From Chryseobacterium caseinilyticum (lineage in GTDB: Bacteria; Bacteroidota; Bacteroidia; Flavobacteriales; Weeksellaceae), in assembly GCF_014837145.1 (NCBI RefSeq), contig NZ_JACYFS010000001.1, positions 310,001 through 374,000 of the forward strand: a stretch of DNA of 64,000 nucleotides, read 5' to 3'. The position numbers and the translations under genes are program-made. How positions within the stretch are numbered: the first letter of the stretch is position 1; every line of letters starts with the position of its first letter. Under the pieces are notes generated by a model. The model had not been told where the DNA came from. It did not search any database and saw only the letters and a list, made by a program, of their open reading frames with translations. This document shows, piece by piece, positions 1-9,803 of the stretch.

Positions 1-182
1 CGGAAAACGGTTTTAAAACTTTCGGATATTCTTTCAATGCCGATTATCAGATCTTTCCTAATCTTGTCTGGCGCACGGAAATCAGAAATTTAAACAGTAA
101 AGATGCTATCTTTATGAACAGGACAGATGAGTTTAATAACAACAGTCTGACGGCGACGACAGCATTGGCCATTTCATTTTAG
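1..182 (+). CDS. C-terminal end of an outer-membrane porin-like protein (partial)
   Basis: The reading frame is open from the left edge and stops with TAG at 180-182, giving about 59 residues. Alternating polar and aromatic residues and the final phenylalanine (ending LAISF) fit the last strands of an outer-membrane beta-barrel, where a C-terminal aromatic residue is usual. In Bacteroidota a porin of the BBP2/OmpL-like kind commonly sits between kdpC and kdpD, and kdpD follows here, so this is probably the kdp-locus porin. The start and most of the protein lie outside the window. Family assignment is inferred from the short tail and context. Confidence 0.6.
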   Translation, partial: ENGFKTFGYSFNADYQIFPNLVWRTEIRNLNSKDAIFMNRTDEFNNNSLTATTALAISF

Positions 183-313
183 TAAAAGCAAATATAACTT
201 TTGGTTAAATTAAGTTAGCTAAAAAAGATTGTGAATTTTCATAAACCATTAAGGGGATTAATTGATTAAAGAATGTTAAGGATCAATAGGTTCATTTAAA
301 CGTGTAACTTAAT

Positions 314-354
314 GATTCACCTTCGTGAATCTAAAAAAATGAGAATTATTTTTG
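314..354 (+). promoter_or_regulatory. Palindrome plus -7 element ahead of kdpD
   Basis: A perfect 7-bp inverted repeat with a 4-base loop (GATTCAC cttc GTGAATC, 314-331) is followed at 347-354 by TATTTTTG, a match to the Bacteroidota -7 consensus TAnnTTTG. The palindrome is followed by A residues, not T, so it is more likely an operator than a terminator. It would drive the kdpD/histidine-kinase pair. No good -33 element is visible, which would suit an activator-dependent promoter. Confidence 0.4.
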
Positions 355-421
355 TCCTTAAAAACTCAATATTCTTAATGGTTTAAAACATTTTTCTTAC
401 CTGAAATAATCAATTCTACAA

Positions 422-1546
422 ATGAATGAATCAAGAAAATCCGCGGAAGAATTTCTGCATCTCATCAATAAATCCAAAAGAGGAAAACTCAAAATTTATA
501 TTGGGATGAGCGCAGGTGTAGGAAAAACCTACAGAATGCTGCAGGAAGCTCACGTACTTCTCCAAAACGGAATTGATGTAAAAATCGGATATGTAGAAAC
601 ACATAACCGTAAAGAAACGCACAGTTTGTTGGAAGGTCTTCCTGTTATTCCCAGAAGAAAATTATTTTATAAAGGCAAAGAACTGGAAGAGCTCGATGTT
701 CCTGCAATTATAATCCTCCGTCCTGAGATTGTAATTGTTGACGAATTGGCTCACACCAACATTGAAGGAAGTAAAAATAAAAAGAGATGGCAGGATGTGA
801 TGGATATTTTAGACGCTGGAATCAATGTGATCAGCGCTGTAAACATCCAGCATATAGAAAGTTTAAACGAAGAAGTGAAAGCTGTGACCGGCGTGGAAGT
901 CACTGAGAGAATTCCCGATACGGTGCTTGCTGCTGCAGATGAGGTTGTAAATATTGACCTCACTGCCGATGAATTGATTGCACGGCTAAAGGAAGGAAAA
1001 ATCTATGACAGCGGTAAAATACAGTCAGCACTGAATAATTTCTTCAAAAACGAGCACATATTGCAACTTCGGGAATTGGCTCTGAAAGAAGTTGCTTCAC
1101 AGGTTACACGAAAAGTAGAATCTGACATTACGATTGGCAAAATTTTAAAAAAGGAAAGATTTCTTGCCTGCATCAGTTCAAATGAAAAAACAGCAAAAAA
1201 TGTCATCCGGAAAACAGCAAGACTGGCAAATTATTACAACAGTCAGTGGTTTCTGCTGTATGTTCAGATTCCGAAAGAGTCGGCGGACAGGATTAATTTG
1301 AGCAAGCAGAGGCATTTAATTAATAATTTCAAACTGGCTACGGAACTTGGGGCAGAAATTATACGGATTGAGAGCAAAAATATCGCCTTATCAATAATGG
1401 AGCAGTGTGATGAACGAAGCATCACGACAGTATGCATCGGAAAACCACATCTTGATATCTGGAGAATTATTCTGGCGACAGACACTTTCAATTCTCTGCT
1501 CAAAAGACTGTCTAAACAGAATGTAGATTTAGTAATTTTGTCGTAA
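422..1546 (+). CDS. kdpD: KdpD N-terminal sensor protein (stand-alone)
   Basis: This 374-residue cytoplasmic protein matches the N-terminal sensing half of the K+ sensor KdpD. A Walker A-like motif GMSAGVGKT lies at residues 28-36, a Walker B-like IVDELAHTN near 103-113, and a UspA-like domain occupies about 245-374. E. coli KdpD is near 890 residues and continues into DUF4118 membrane segments and a kinase; both are absent here. The stop overlaps the ATG of the next gene (TAATG), so the two are translationally coupled and the sensor probably acts on that kinase. Split KdpD is common in Bacteroidota. kdpFABC would lie to the left, outside the window. Confidence 0.9.
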   Translation: MNESRKSAEEFLHLINKSKRGKLKIYIGMSAGVGKTYRMLQEAHVLLQNGIDVKIGYVETHNRKETHSLLEGLPVIPRRKLFYKGKELEELDVPAIIILRPEIVIVDELAHTNIEGSKNKKRWQDVMDILDAGINVISAVNIQHIESLNEEVKAVTGVEVTERIPDTVLAAADEVVNIDLTADELIARLKEGKIYDSGKIQSALNNFFKNEHILQLRELALKEVASQVTRKVESDITIGKILKKERFLACISSNEKTAKNVIRKTARLANYYNSQWFLLYVQIPKESADRINLSKQRHLINNFKLATELGAEIIRIESKNIALSIMEQCDERSITTVCIGKPHLDIWRIILATDTFNSLLKRLSKQNVDLVILS

Positions 1547-3273
1547 TGAAAATAAAAACAAAGCTTAATGCGGGCGTTGGTCTGCTGTTTTTTATGATAA
1601 TTATCCTTTCTAGTTTAGGTGGATGGTTTATTTATCAGCTTAAAAAAGATACCCAGAATATTCTTGCGGCCAACTACAATACGCTGCAGTACTCAAGAAA
1701 TATGCTGCTGTCACTCGAAGAAATTTCTACAGAGCCATTTGCAATGTCAGAATTTCAGAAAAATCTTGACCTCCAGCGTCAGAATATTACAGAAAGCGGA
1801 GAAAAGGAAGCGACTCAAAATATCAATGATCATTTTTCGGAACTGAAAGTTGACAGAGGAAATTCAAACATTCATTCAGAGATCCGGAAAGATATTGCCG
1901 AACTGATGCAGTTGAATATGAATGCCATCCAGATTAAAAGTGGGATAGCAAACACGACAGCTCAAAATGCGATCGCCGTAATTTCTGTCGCAGGAACCTT
2001 GTGTTTTCTGATTGCATTTATTTTAATGGTAAATCTGCCTTCCAATATTTCCAATCCGATTAGGGAGCTGACTTCGAGCATTCATCAGATAGCCAATCGG
2101 AATTACAGAGAACGCGTACATTTTGAAAGCAACAGTGAGTTTGGTGAGTTGGCGAGGTCTTTTAATACCATGGCAGAAAAACTTCAGGAATATTCTGAAA
2201 GTCGGATTGACAAAATTTTAAAAGGAAAAAAGCGCATTGAAACGCTGATCGACAATATGCACGATGCCGTGATTGGAATTGATGAAGACCGAAAAGTTCT
2301 TTTCGTGAATGATGAAGCAATAAAAATTTCAGGTTTAAAAAAAGAAAATTTCGTAGGAAAACTGATTCAGGATGTAGCGGTGAGCAATGATTTGGTCAGA
2401 GATTTAATTAAAGAGATTATTGATGTCAACCACTCTAAAAATGAGTCTGAAACCTTGAAAATTTTTGTGGAAGGAAAAGAAAATTATTTTGAAAAAGAAA
2501 TTTTAGACATCAATGTAATTCCAACTGGAGAAAAAGAAAGCCGTTTTATCGGTCAGGTCATTATGTTGAGAAATATTACGGCTTTCAAGGAACTGGATTT
2601 AGCTAAAACACAGTTCATTGGTACCGTTTCACATGAATTTAAAACGCCTATTTCTTCGATTCAAATGGGACTTCAATTATTGGAAAATGAGAAAGTAGGA
2701 AAATTGAATACCGAACAGATGAAACTTCTGAAAGGTATTGATGAAGACACGGTAAGATTGCTCAAAATTACACGGGAACTACTGAATCTGGCGCAGCGCG
2801 AATCTGGAATGATGCAGCTCAATGTCCATCCGTTTCATATAAGTTCAGTTATTCAGGAAGTGGTTGATACCAATCAGTCTGCTGCCGATGAAAAAAATAT
2901 TCGTTTTAAAACTTATATTGATCCTCAGGTTGAAAAAATAAATGCAGATGAAGAAAAAATTGTCTGGGTTTTAAACAATTTTGTTTCCAATGGAATCCGT
3001 TATTCTCCTGAGAATTCTGCGATAGAAATTTCAATTGATAAGGCGGGAAACAATTCAGTTAAATTTTCAGTTGCAGATCAGGGTGCAGGAATTGAGCCCC
3101 AATTTTTAAAGCAGATTTTCACCAGATATTTTCGCATTCCGGGAACTAAAGCTGAAGGTAACGGATTAGGATTAAGCATATGCAAAGATTTTGTGGAAGC
3201 ACACGGCGGAAGGATATCTGTTGAAAGTAAAACGGGACAGGGAAGTGTTTTCAGTTTTGAATTATCTTCCTAA
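1546..3273 (+). CDS. HAMP-PAS sensor histidine kinase, KdpD partner
   Basis: A 575-residue membrane kinase. Hydrophobic segments at about 10-30 and 146-168 flank a small extracytoplasmic loop; HAMP follows (about 169-222), then PAS (about 228-345), HisKA with the phospho-acceptor in SHEFKTP near residue 361, and HATPase_c with the N box (NNFVSNGIRYSPE), G1 (DQGAGIEP) and G2 (GNGLGLSI). It starts inside the stop codon of the KdpD-like gene. It therefore probably supplies the transmitter module for that stand-alone sensor. No response regulator follows in this window; it may be upstream of the kdp structural genes. Confidence 0.88.
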   Translation: MKIKTKLNAGVGLLFFMIIILSSLGGWFIYQLKKDTQNILAANYNTLQYSRNMLLSLEEISTEPFAMSEFQKNLDLQRQNITESGEKEATQNINDHFSELKVDRGNSNIHSEIRKDIAELMQLNMNAIQIKSGIANTTAQNAIAVISVAGTLCFLIAFILMVNLPSNISNPIRELTSSIHQIANRNYRERVHFESNSEFGELARSFNTMAEKLQEYSESRIDKILKGKKRIETLIDNMHDAVIGIDEDRKVLFVNDEAIKISGLKKENFVGKLIQDVAVSNDLVRDLIKEIIDVNHSKNESETLKIFVEGKENYFEKEILDINVIPTGEKESRFIGQVIMLRNITAFKELDLAKTQFIGTVSHEFKTPISSIQMGLQLLENEKVGKLNTEQMKLLKGIDEDTVRLLKITRELLNLAQRESGMMQLNVHPFHISSVIQEVVDTNQSAADEKNIRFKTYIDPQVEKINADEEKIVWVLNNFVSNGIRYSPENSAIEISIDKAGNNSVKFSVADQGAGIEPQFLKQIFTRYFRIPGTKAEGNGLGLSICKDFVEAHGGRISVESKTGQGSVFSFELSS

Positions 3274-3556
3274 CTCCTAACCACGCAAAAGTCTCGCTTG
3301 ATCACGATATATAATATTTACAACTGATCTGATGAATGTTCTAAAGTACACACTATGAGACGTTTCTCTCTAAAATCATTTACTTCTTTAATTATTAATG
3401 TATAAAATGTAGACGGCGCTACTTGTTTTAAGTGGGCTATTTGGATGTTTGTGACCACGTTTCAATTAACGGTTGTTAGGATATTCAGATTAATGAAGAA
3501 ATTACAGACACGTGGTATTTTCCTTTTGTAGATGGCGAAAATTAAATTCATGTTAA

Positions 3557-4174
3557 TTAAACGTGAGGACGAAATTTAAAGCATTCTAGTTTAAAAAATG
3601 CGAAGGAACCTTTGATGATTGCAGAGCAGGGAAGTTTTGCGGTTGGAGGAATTGTATTGAAAAGTTCAGGAACATTTAATCCACAAAAGCCGACTGCGGA
3701 AGGACAGACTTTCAGAGGCACCACGCTTATGTTTTTTATCAGATTCCTGTGAAAGCCAGAAAATATCCATTGGTAATGTGGCACGGAATCGGACAGTTTT
3801 CCAAAACCTGGGAGATAACTCCTGACGGAAGAGAGGGTTTTCAGAATATCTTTCTTCCCAGGAATTTCCCGGTTTACATCATGTACCAGCCGGGAAGGGT
3901 AAATGCAGGAAGAAGTACCGTAGCTTCTACGATTGAGCCAACTCCCGATGAGCAAAATTGGTTTAATGTTTTCCGTGTTGGATTGTGTCCAAAATATTAC
4001 GAAGGTGTACAGTTTGCCAAAGATTCTGCCACGCTCAATGGGCTGAAAGGAAAAAAACATTTTACGTTTTCTGATTTAAATAATATTCAAGTCGTTGATT
4101 TGATGAGCCACAGGCTATGGCATAAAAATTTGATTTTAGGGAGATCTTACATTAGTGATCAGTTTTTTCGATAA
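3557..4174 (+). pseudogene. Broken secreted alpha/beta hydrolase gene
   Basis: Two frames together encode a recognisable esterase-like N-terminal half. The first (from about 3579) reads through GSFAVGGIVLKSSGTF and then shifts near 3716-3722; the second carries on with HHAYVFYQIPVKARKYP and KYPLVMWHGIGQ to 4174. The stretch after the DSATLN region no longer resembles a hydrolase, and no G-x-S-x-G nucleophile elbow remains. So there is at least one frameshift and the catalytic half is lost. The opposite-strand open frame at 3557-4060 is a shadow. The 280 bp before it (3274-3556) contain no gene or clear signal that I can see. Confidence 0.72.
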
Positions 4175-4316
4175 TTAATATTTTACTCAATCAGTAATAT
4201 TGGTAAGCCAATCCGTAATATATATAATCAAAAGACATATTAGTTTCACGATATTTGTATACAGTCAAATTCCAGACGTACATCAATCATATATCTCAAC
4301 CTCAAAAAAATATAAA

Positions 4317-4790
4317 ATGGCTATAACTACATTAAAGATTAATAGAAAGGATTATACGGTAGATGCAGACGAAAACATGCCGCTTCTTTGGGCAATTCGG
4401 GATCTCGCTGGCCTTACAGGTACAAAATTCGGATGTGGAGTAGCTCAGTGTGGCGCTTGTGTGATTCACTTAGATGGCGAAGCCGTGCGGTCCTGTGTGA
4501 CGAAGGTCAAGCGAGCAGAAGGGAAGAGCATAACCACAATAGAAGGACTGTCTGAAAACAACGATCATCCTGTACAAAAGGCATGGCAGGAAATTGATGT
4601 TCCTCAGTGCGGTTACTGTCATTCCGGTCAGATTATGTCTGCTGTAGTTCTGTTGAGAGAAAATCCAAATCCAACTGATTTAGATATCGATAATGCGATG
4701 TCAGGAAATATTTGCCGTTGCGGAACTTATCCAAGGATCCGTCATGCAATTAAAATCGCCGCCGAACTTCAACGTGAGAAAGGAAAATAG
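4317..4790 (+). CDS. (2Fe-2S)-binding small subunit of isoquinoline-1-oxidoreductase-like enzyme
   Basis: A 157-residue iron-sulfur subunit of a xanthine-oxidase-family molybdenum hydroxylase; it passes electrons from the Mo centre. An N-terminal plant-type [2Fe-2S] domain has the cysteines of CGVAQCGAC and a later C; a C-terminal helical domain has QCGYCHSGQ and CRCGTYPR. Those are the eight expected ligands. The CHSGQ variant is typical of the IorA-like branch, in contrast to CTPGQ in xanthine dehydrogenases. The open frame extends upstream to 4200, but the ATG at 4317 gives the family-standard N-terminus. The cytochrome c and catalytic subunit follow directly. Confidence 0.9.
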   Translation: MAITTLKINRKDYTVDADENMPLLWAIRDLAGLTGTKFGCGVAQCGACVIHLDGEAVRSCVTKVKRAEGKSITTIEGLSENNDHPVQKAWQEIDVPQCGYCHSGQIMSAVVLLRENPNPTDLDIDNAMSGNICRCGTYPRIRHAIKIAAELQREKGK

Positions 4791-4845
4791 TAAAAAACTT
4801 TTTGTAACTAATTGAATTTTACACCGAAGAAAAATATATAGAAAG

Positions 4846-5481
4846 ATGAATATGTTAAAAAATAAAATACCGGCAGTAATCTTAGTGGTCCTTCTCTGTT
4901 CTGTTGGGATCTATGCTTATACCTCGCAGAGAGTGCATAAGCCGATTGCAACATCGCCAGTAGAAAAGAAGGTATTTTCTGCTAAAAAAGACAGCGTAGC
5001 ATCTGTAAAAGCTTTTGAGAAAGTGTACGCAGTGTTGATGAGTCCGCGGTGTATGAACTGTCATCCGAGTGGCGATATTCCACTGCAGGGAGACGACAGC
5101 CATATCCATACCATGCAGCCTAAACGTGGGGTTGACGGAAAAGGTCTTTATGCGATGAAGTGTACCAACTGCCATCAGCCTGAAAACACTCCCGGACCTC
5201 ACACGCCACCGGGAAATCCTAACTGGCATCTGCCACCTGCCAATATGAAGATGGTGTTTCAGGACAGAACCGCCCACCAGCTTGCAAAACAACTCATTGA
5301 TCCTAAACAGAATGGCAATAAGGATATAAAAAAACTCATTGAGCATGCGGATGATGGTCTTGTACTCGCAGGATGGAAACCCGCAGAAGGTTTGAAACTT
5401 CCTCCAATGAGTCATGCAGAATTTAAAAAAGCCTGGATTACATGGCTTGAAACCGGAGCTTATGCACCTCAACCTAATTAA
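4846..5481 (+). CDS. Secreted c-type cytochrome (Mo-hydroxylase electron acceptor)
   Basis: A 211-residue exported protein with an N-terminal hydrophobic signal or anchor (residues about 8-26) and two haem-c motifs, CMNCH and CTNCH. It sits between the iron-sulfur and Mo-binding subunits of an isoquinoline-oxidoreductase-like enzyme, whose relatives often pass electrons to a cytochrome c in place of NAD. The likely role is electron acceptor from the [2Fe-2S] clusters in the periplasm. I infer this from position; the fold outside the haem motifs is not one I recognise. Confidence 0.78.
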   Translation: MNMLKNKIPAVILVVLLCSVGIYAYTSQRVHKPIATSPVEKKVFSAKKDSVASVKAFEKVYAVLMSPRCMNCHPSGDIPLQGDDSHIHTMQPKRGVDGKGLYAMKCTNCHQPENTPGPHTPPGNPNWHLPPANMKMVFQDRTAHQLAKQLIDPKQNGNKDIKKLIEHADDGLVLAGWKPAEGLKLPPMSHAEFKKAWITWLETGAYAPQPN

Positions 5482-5492
5482 ATTAAATCGAT

Positions 5493-7649
5493 ATGTCATT
5501 AGATAAAGAAATATCAAGAAAAAGTTTTCTGAAAATTGCCAGTCTGGGTGGTATAGGTTTGTGCCTCGGTCTCTTTGCAGCTGATTCAAAAACGCATATT
5601 TTGACGGATGAAGAGATTGAAGCTGCGATTCAGTCGGTTGAGCTCAATGCCTGGGTCATCATCGATACCAACGGTAAAATCACTTTTGTTGATCACCGTG
5701 CAGAAATGGGGCAGGGGTCATTCCACAGTGTTCCGCAGATTCTTGCAGAAGAATTGGAGGTCAATTTAAATGACATCCATGTGATCTTCGGAAAAGGTGA
5801 TAAAAAATATGGCAATCAGGTTACGGGAGGAAGTTCTACCATCCGCTCCAATTATAAAAATTTCCTTAAAATAACGGCAACTGCCCGCGAAATGCTGATC
5901 GCAGCGGCAGCGGTAAAATGGTCTGCAGATCACAGTGATTGCTACGCAGAAAACGGGCACGTGATTCACCGTCCGTCAGGCAAAAAAGCACATTACGGAG
6001 AGTTGGTTTTGGCAGCATCTAAGATGCCCGTTCCTAAAGATGTAAAACTTAAAAAACGTTCAGATTATAAAGTGATTGGTAAGCCTTCAAGACGTATCGA
6101 CACAAAATCTAAAACCAATGGAAGTGTAACTTTCGGTCTGGATAAAAAAATTCCGGGAATGCTATATGCAGCGGTGGAAAGAAATCCAAGACTCAGAGGT
6201 AAAGTTAAAAGCTTCGATGCTACAGAAGCGCTGAAAGTTCCCGGTGTCAAGAAAGTTTTTAAAATTAAAATGCTCGTATTTAAAACGTATCGTGAAGGAG
6301 TAGCAGTTGTTGCTGACAATACGTATGCTGCATTACAGGGCAAAAAAGCATTAAAGGTAGTTTGGGATGACTCTGGATTTGAGCACATCAATACTGCTGA
6401 TATTTATAAAAGACAGGAAGAAAATGTACGGACCAAAGAAGGTTTATCTTTTAAAAAACAGGGTGATCCGGACAAAATTTTGGCAACTGCCGGAAAGAAA
6501 ATTGACGTGATGTACCAAACTCCTTATCAGTCACATTATGCAATGGAGCCTCTCAACTGTATCGCACATCATCAGGGAGATAAGTTAGAAATCTGGGGAC
6601 CGATTCAGGCACCGGATTGGGTGCAGGATGCACTGAGTGAAGAACTTGGACTGAAGCGGGAAAATGTAATTGTAAACATGACCTTTTTGGGAGGTGGTTT
6701 CGGCAGAAAAGCTTTTATGGATTATCCTCACGAAGCAGCCGTTATTTCAAAAGAAATCAACGCACCGGTGCAGGTCGTGTGGACCAGAGAAGATGATTCT
6801 ACACAGGGACCTTACCGTCCAGGTATTACCTACAGATGTGAAGGAGTGATAAAAGACGGAAAAATTGAAGCGTTAAAGTTCAGAATGTCAGGGCAGAACA
6901 ATGATCACTGGCGCGAAGAATCTGCAAAAATGCAGGCAAACCGAAGCACCAGCGAAGGTTTTCTTGAGCCGTATTTTGAGAATATTAAAAATGTAAGTTT
7001 TGCAGAAGTGCCATTTGAAATCCCGATTCCAAGTATGTGGTGGCGGTCTGTTTATGCATCAACCAATGGCTTTGCCTACGAAAGCTTTTTGGATGAATTA
7101 TCACATGAAGCAGGAAAAGATCCCCTGGCATTCAGAAGAGAATATTTAGATGAACGTACGCATAAACTTATTGATAAACTGGAAGAAGTTTCCGGCTGGA
7201 AGAAACGTAAAAAGAATAAAGGTTTTGGCGTTGCCATTACAGAATGTTTCGCATCTACGGTGGGACATGTGGTCAAAGTTTCCAAAAATCCTGACGGCGG
7301 CGTAAAAATAGATAAAGTCTGGGCGGTAATAGATTGCGGTTGGTACGTGAATCCGGATATTATTAAAGCTCAGGTGGAAGGTTCTGTTGTAATGGGATTA
7401 GGTGCGGCAGCATTTCATGAAATTACTTTCAAAGACGGAAAAACCGAACAGAAGAATTTTTATGCTTACCCGATGCCAAGAATTAATGATATTCCACCTA
7501 TTGAAGTTTTCGTGATTGATAATGACGAGGATGCAGGCGGAGTGGGTGAACCGGGATTACCGCCTTTGGCTCCTGCATTAACCAACGCAATCTTTGATCT
7601 TACCGGAAAAAGAATTCGTAAATTGCCATTTGATTTGAATAAAGTTTAA
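5493..7649 (+). CDS. Isoquinoline-1-oxidoreductase-like molybdopterin-binding subunit
   Basis: A 718-residue catalytic subunit of the xanthine oxidase family, IorB branch. The N-terminus has a Tat-like signal (SRKSFLK, one of the paired arginines replaced by lysine, then a hydrophobic stretch). Cofactor-binding landmarks include GGGFGRKAFMDYP and a C-terminal GEPGLPPLAPALTNA loop carrying the expected base-catalyst glutamate. With the [2Fe-2S] subunit and the cytochrome c it should form a periplasmic aldehyde or N-heterocycle hydroxylase. The substrate cannot be told from sequence. XdhC and Mo-cofactor genes follow at once, consistent with co-expression of the maturation machinery. Confidence 0.88.
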   Translation: MSLDKEISRKSFLKIASLGGIGLCLGLFAADSKTHILTDEEIEAAIQSVELNAWVIIDTNGKITFVDHRAEMGQGSFHSVPQILAEELEVNLNDIHVIFGKGDKKYGNQVTGGSSTIRSNYKNFLKITATAREMLIAAAAVKWSADHSDCYAENGHVIHRPSGKKAHYGELVLAASKMPVPKDVKLKKRSDYKVIGKPSRRIDTKSKTNGSVTFGLDKKIPGMLYAAVERNPRLRGKVKSFDATEALKVPGVKKVFKIKMLVFKTYREGVAVVADNTYAALQGKKALKVVWDDSGFEHINTADIYKRQEENVRTKEGLSFKKQGDPDKILATAGKKIDVMYQTPYQSHYAMEPLNCIAHHQGDKLEIWGPIQAPDWVQDALSEELGLKRENVIVNMTFLGGGFGRKAFMDYPHEAAVISKEINAPVQVVWTREDDSTQGPYRPGITYRCEGVIKDGKIEALKFRMSGQNNDHWREESAKMQANRSTSEGFLEPYFENIKNVSFAEVPFEIPIPSMWWRSVYASTNGFAYESFLDELSHEAGKDPLAFRREYLDERTHKLIDKLEEVSGWKKRKKNKGFGVAITECFASTVGHVVKVSKNPDGGVKIDKVWAVIDCGWYVNPDIIKAQVEGSVVMGLGAAAFHEITFKDGKTEQKNFYAYPMPRINDIPPIEVFVIDNDEDAGGVGEPGLPPLAPALTNAIFDLTGKRIRKLPFDLNKV

Positions 7650-7697
7650 ACTGATCATTATTTAAACCTGATATAACAACTGTTTGATTTAATTCCA

Positions 7698-8819
7698 ATG
7701 ACAGAAATCGGTAATATTATAGCATCCAACAACACGGCACGTGCTGCAGGAAAAAAAACTGCACTGGCAACGGTCGTGAAAGTGGAAGGATCTTCCTACA
7801 GACAGCCGGGCGCAAGAATGCTGGTAACTGAAGATGGAATCCTGACCGGTGCCATCAGCGGAGGATGTCTGGAAGGTGATGCTTTGCGAAAATCGTTGCT
7901 TGCCATCAATCAGAAACAGAATAAACTGATCACTTACGATACGAGTGATGAAAGTATTCTGGACTTCAGCGTACAGCTCGGCTGCAATGGAATTGTGCAT
8001 ATTTTATTTGAATATATTGATTCTGATAATCCTCATAATCCATTGGAGTTACTCAAAAAAGTTGAAGAAAACCGCACCGAATCAGTCATTGCAACATTGT
8101 TTTCTTTGGAAAGAAACGCAAAACAAATCGGAACGGTCAATGTTTATCAGCAAAACCAAAGTTTTTTTTATAAAAATTATTCTTTAGAGGATGAAAGTTT
8201 AAATACTTTAAAAAATAAATCTTCACAAATCATAAATATTCAGGTCGAAAGCAAAGTTCAGAGCGCATTGTTTCAATATATTGCTCCACCCGTTTCGCTG
8301 GTGATTGCCGGCGCAGGAAACGACGTTCAGCCTGTGGTTAAGATGGCTGATATTTTGGGATGGGAAGTGACGGTCGGCGAGGGAAGAGTGACTCACGCTA
8401 CTCAAAAGCGTTTTCCCGAAGCAAAAAATGTTTTGGTTGTAAAACCTGAGGAATTGATACAGGATATAGTGATCGATGACAGAACTTATTTTGTTCTGAT
8501 GACTCACAATTATAAATATGACCTTAAAGTTTTAAAGCTGGTTTTAAAAACAAACTGTCCTTACATCGGAATATTAGGACCAAAAACGAAACTGCAGAGA
8601 ATGTTTGATGACCTTCATGCAGATGGTAATATTCTCACTGACGAAGATTATCAGCGCATCTACGGCCCGATTGGTCTGGATATTGGTGCAGAAACGTCGG
8701 AAGAAATTGCTTTGTCTGTTATTTCAGAAATTAAAGCAGTGATTGAGGACAGGAAAGGGACTTCTCTTCGCTATAAAATTGATAAAATTCACGGCCAGCC
8801 AGCGGCTAAACATACCTAA
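7698..8819 (+). CDS. xdhC: XdhC/CoxI-family molybdenum-hydroxylase maturation factor
   Basis: A 373-residue XdhC-family chaperone. The N-terminal XdhC/CoxI domain has GSSYRQPGARM and the GAISGGCLEGD motif; the C-terminal Rossmann-like domain has SLVIAGAGNDVQP and the HNYKYDLKVL region. Known XdhC proteins bind Mo cofactor, protect its sulfurated form and insert it into xanthine-dehydrogenase-type enzymes. Here it lies between a Mo hydroxylase and moaA, with only 3 bp to the latter. It probably serves both Mo hydroxylases of the island. Confidence 0.92.
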   Translation: MTEIGNIIASNNTARAAGKKTALATVVKVEGSSYRQPGARMLVTEDGILTGAISGGCLEGDALRKSLLAINQKQNKLITYDTSDESILDFSVQLGCNGIVHILFEYIDSDNPHNPLELLKKVEENRTESVIATLFSLERNAKQIGTVNVYQQNQSFFYKNYSLEDESLNTLKNKSSQIINIQVESKVQSALFQYIAPPVSLVIAGAGNDVQPVVKMADILGWEVTVGEGRVTHATQKRFPEAKNVLVVKPEELIQDIVIDDRTYFVLMTHNYKYDLKVLKLVLKTNCPYIGILGPKTKLQRMFDDLHADGNILTDEDYQRIYGPIGLDIGAETSEEIALSVISEIKAVIEDRKGTSLRYKIDKIHGQPAAKHT

Positions 8820-8822
8820 AAC

Positions 8823-9803
8823 ATGATTACAGATACTTTCGGAAGAGTGCATGATTATCTGAGGATTTCCCTTACGGATAATTGCAACCTGCGTTGTTTT
8901 TACTGCATGCCGGAAGAAAAATATGCCTTTGCTCCCGCCGCAAAACTGATGCAGGTGGATGAAATTGAAACCATCGCTAAGCTTTTCGTAGAACATGGAG
9001 TGAAGAAAATCAGACTGACAGGTGGCGAGCCTTTGGTCAGAAAAGACGCTCCAAAAATCTTAAAATCATTAGGCAAATTAGATATTGAACTTGCAATTAC
9101 GACTAATGGAATTCGTGTCGACGAGATGTTGAATGAATTGCTGGAAGCCAATATCAAAGCCATCAACATCAGCCTCGATACTTTACAGCCTGAAAAATTT
9201 TTAAAAATTACTAGACGCGATCTGTTTCACCGTGTCAGAAACAATATCAATCTACTCCTGAAACACAACATTCGGGTAAAAATCAATGTTGTCGTCATGA
9301 AAGGTTTAAATGATGATGAAATTCTTGATTTCATTGCTTTGACGAAACACAATAATATTGAAGTGCGGTTCATTGAGTTTATGCCTTTCAGCGGAAATCA
9401 GTGGACGAGCAATCAGGTATTTACGCTGCATGAAATTTTAGTGAAAGTAAGTTCAAAATATGATGTTATTCCGGTTGAACCTGAACCCAATGATACCTCA
9501 AGCCGGTACATCATTGATGGTCATATTGGATCATTCGCCGTAATCAGCACGATGAGCCAGCCATTTTGTGATACCTGTAACCGGATGAGGCTGACTGCCG
9601 ACGGAAAATTAAAAAACTGCCTTTTCAGTAGGGATGAAACCGATTTACTGGGAGCGTTGCGGAATGGTCAGGATATTTTACCGTTAATTGAGCAGACCAT
9701 GAAAGCTAAAGCCAAAGCTTTAGGCGGACAGTTCAGTGGTGTATTTGAAAATATCGATGCATCAAAATTAGAAAACAGAAGTATGATTACAATCGGTGGT
9801 TAA
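8823..9803 (+). CDS. moaA: GTP 3',8-cyclase MoaA
   Basis: A 326-residue radical-SAM enzyme that, with MoaC, turns GTP into cyclic pyranopterin monophosphate, the first step of Mo-cofactor synthesis. It has the SAM cluster motif CNLRCFYC, the LTGGEPL motif, a second Fe-S cluster (CDTCNRMRLT followed by a C in GKLKNC) and the conserved C-terminal GG. Length is normal for the family. The stop overlaps the ATG of the next gene by one base, so translation is coupled to the MocA-like gene. Confidence 0.96.
   Translation: MITDTFGRVHDYLRISLTDNCNLRCFYCMPEEKYAFAPAAKLMQVDEIETIAKLFVEHGVKKIRLTGGEPLVRKDAPKILKSLGKLDIELAITTNGIRVDEMLNELLEANIKAINISLDTLQPEKFLKITRRDLFHRVRNNINLLLKHNIRVKINVVVMKGLNDDEILDFIALTKHNNIEVRFIEFMPFSGNQWTSNQVFTLHEILVKVSSKYDVIPVEPEPNDTSSRYIIDGHIGSFAVISTMSQPFCDTCNRMRLTADGKLKNCLFSRDETDLLGALRNGQDILPLIEQTMKAKAKALGGQFSGVFENIDASKLENRSMITIGG

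Noticed and set aside
314..331. Terminator after the porin gene
   Set aside because: The perfect hairpin is followed by A, not T, on the + strand and has no T-run on the correct side for the minus strand.
3557..4060. 167-codon open frame on the minus strand
   Set aside because: It is antisense to the hydrolase remnant, whose protein-level signals are on the + strand.
4882..5589. 235-codon minus-strand open frame
   Set aside because: Lies fully over the cytochrome c gene, which has haem motifs and a signal peptide; no domain on the minus strand.
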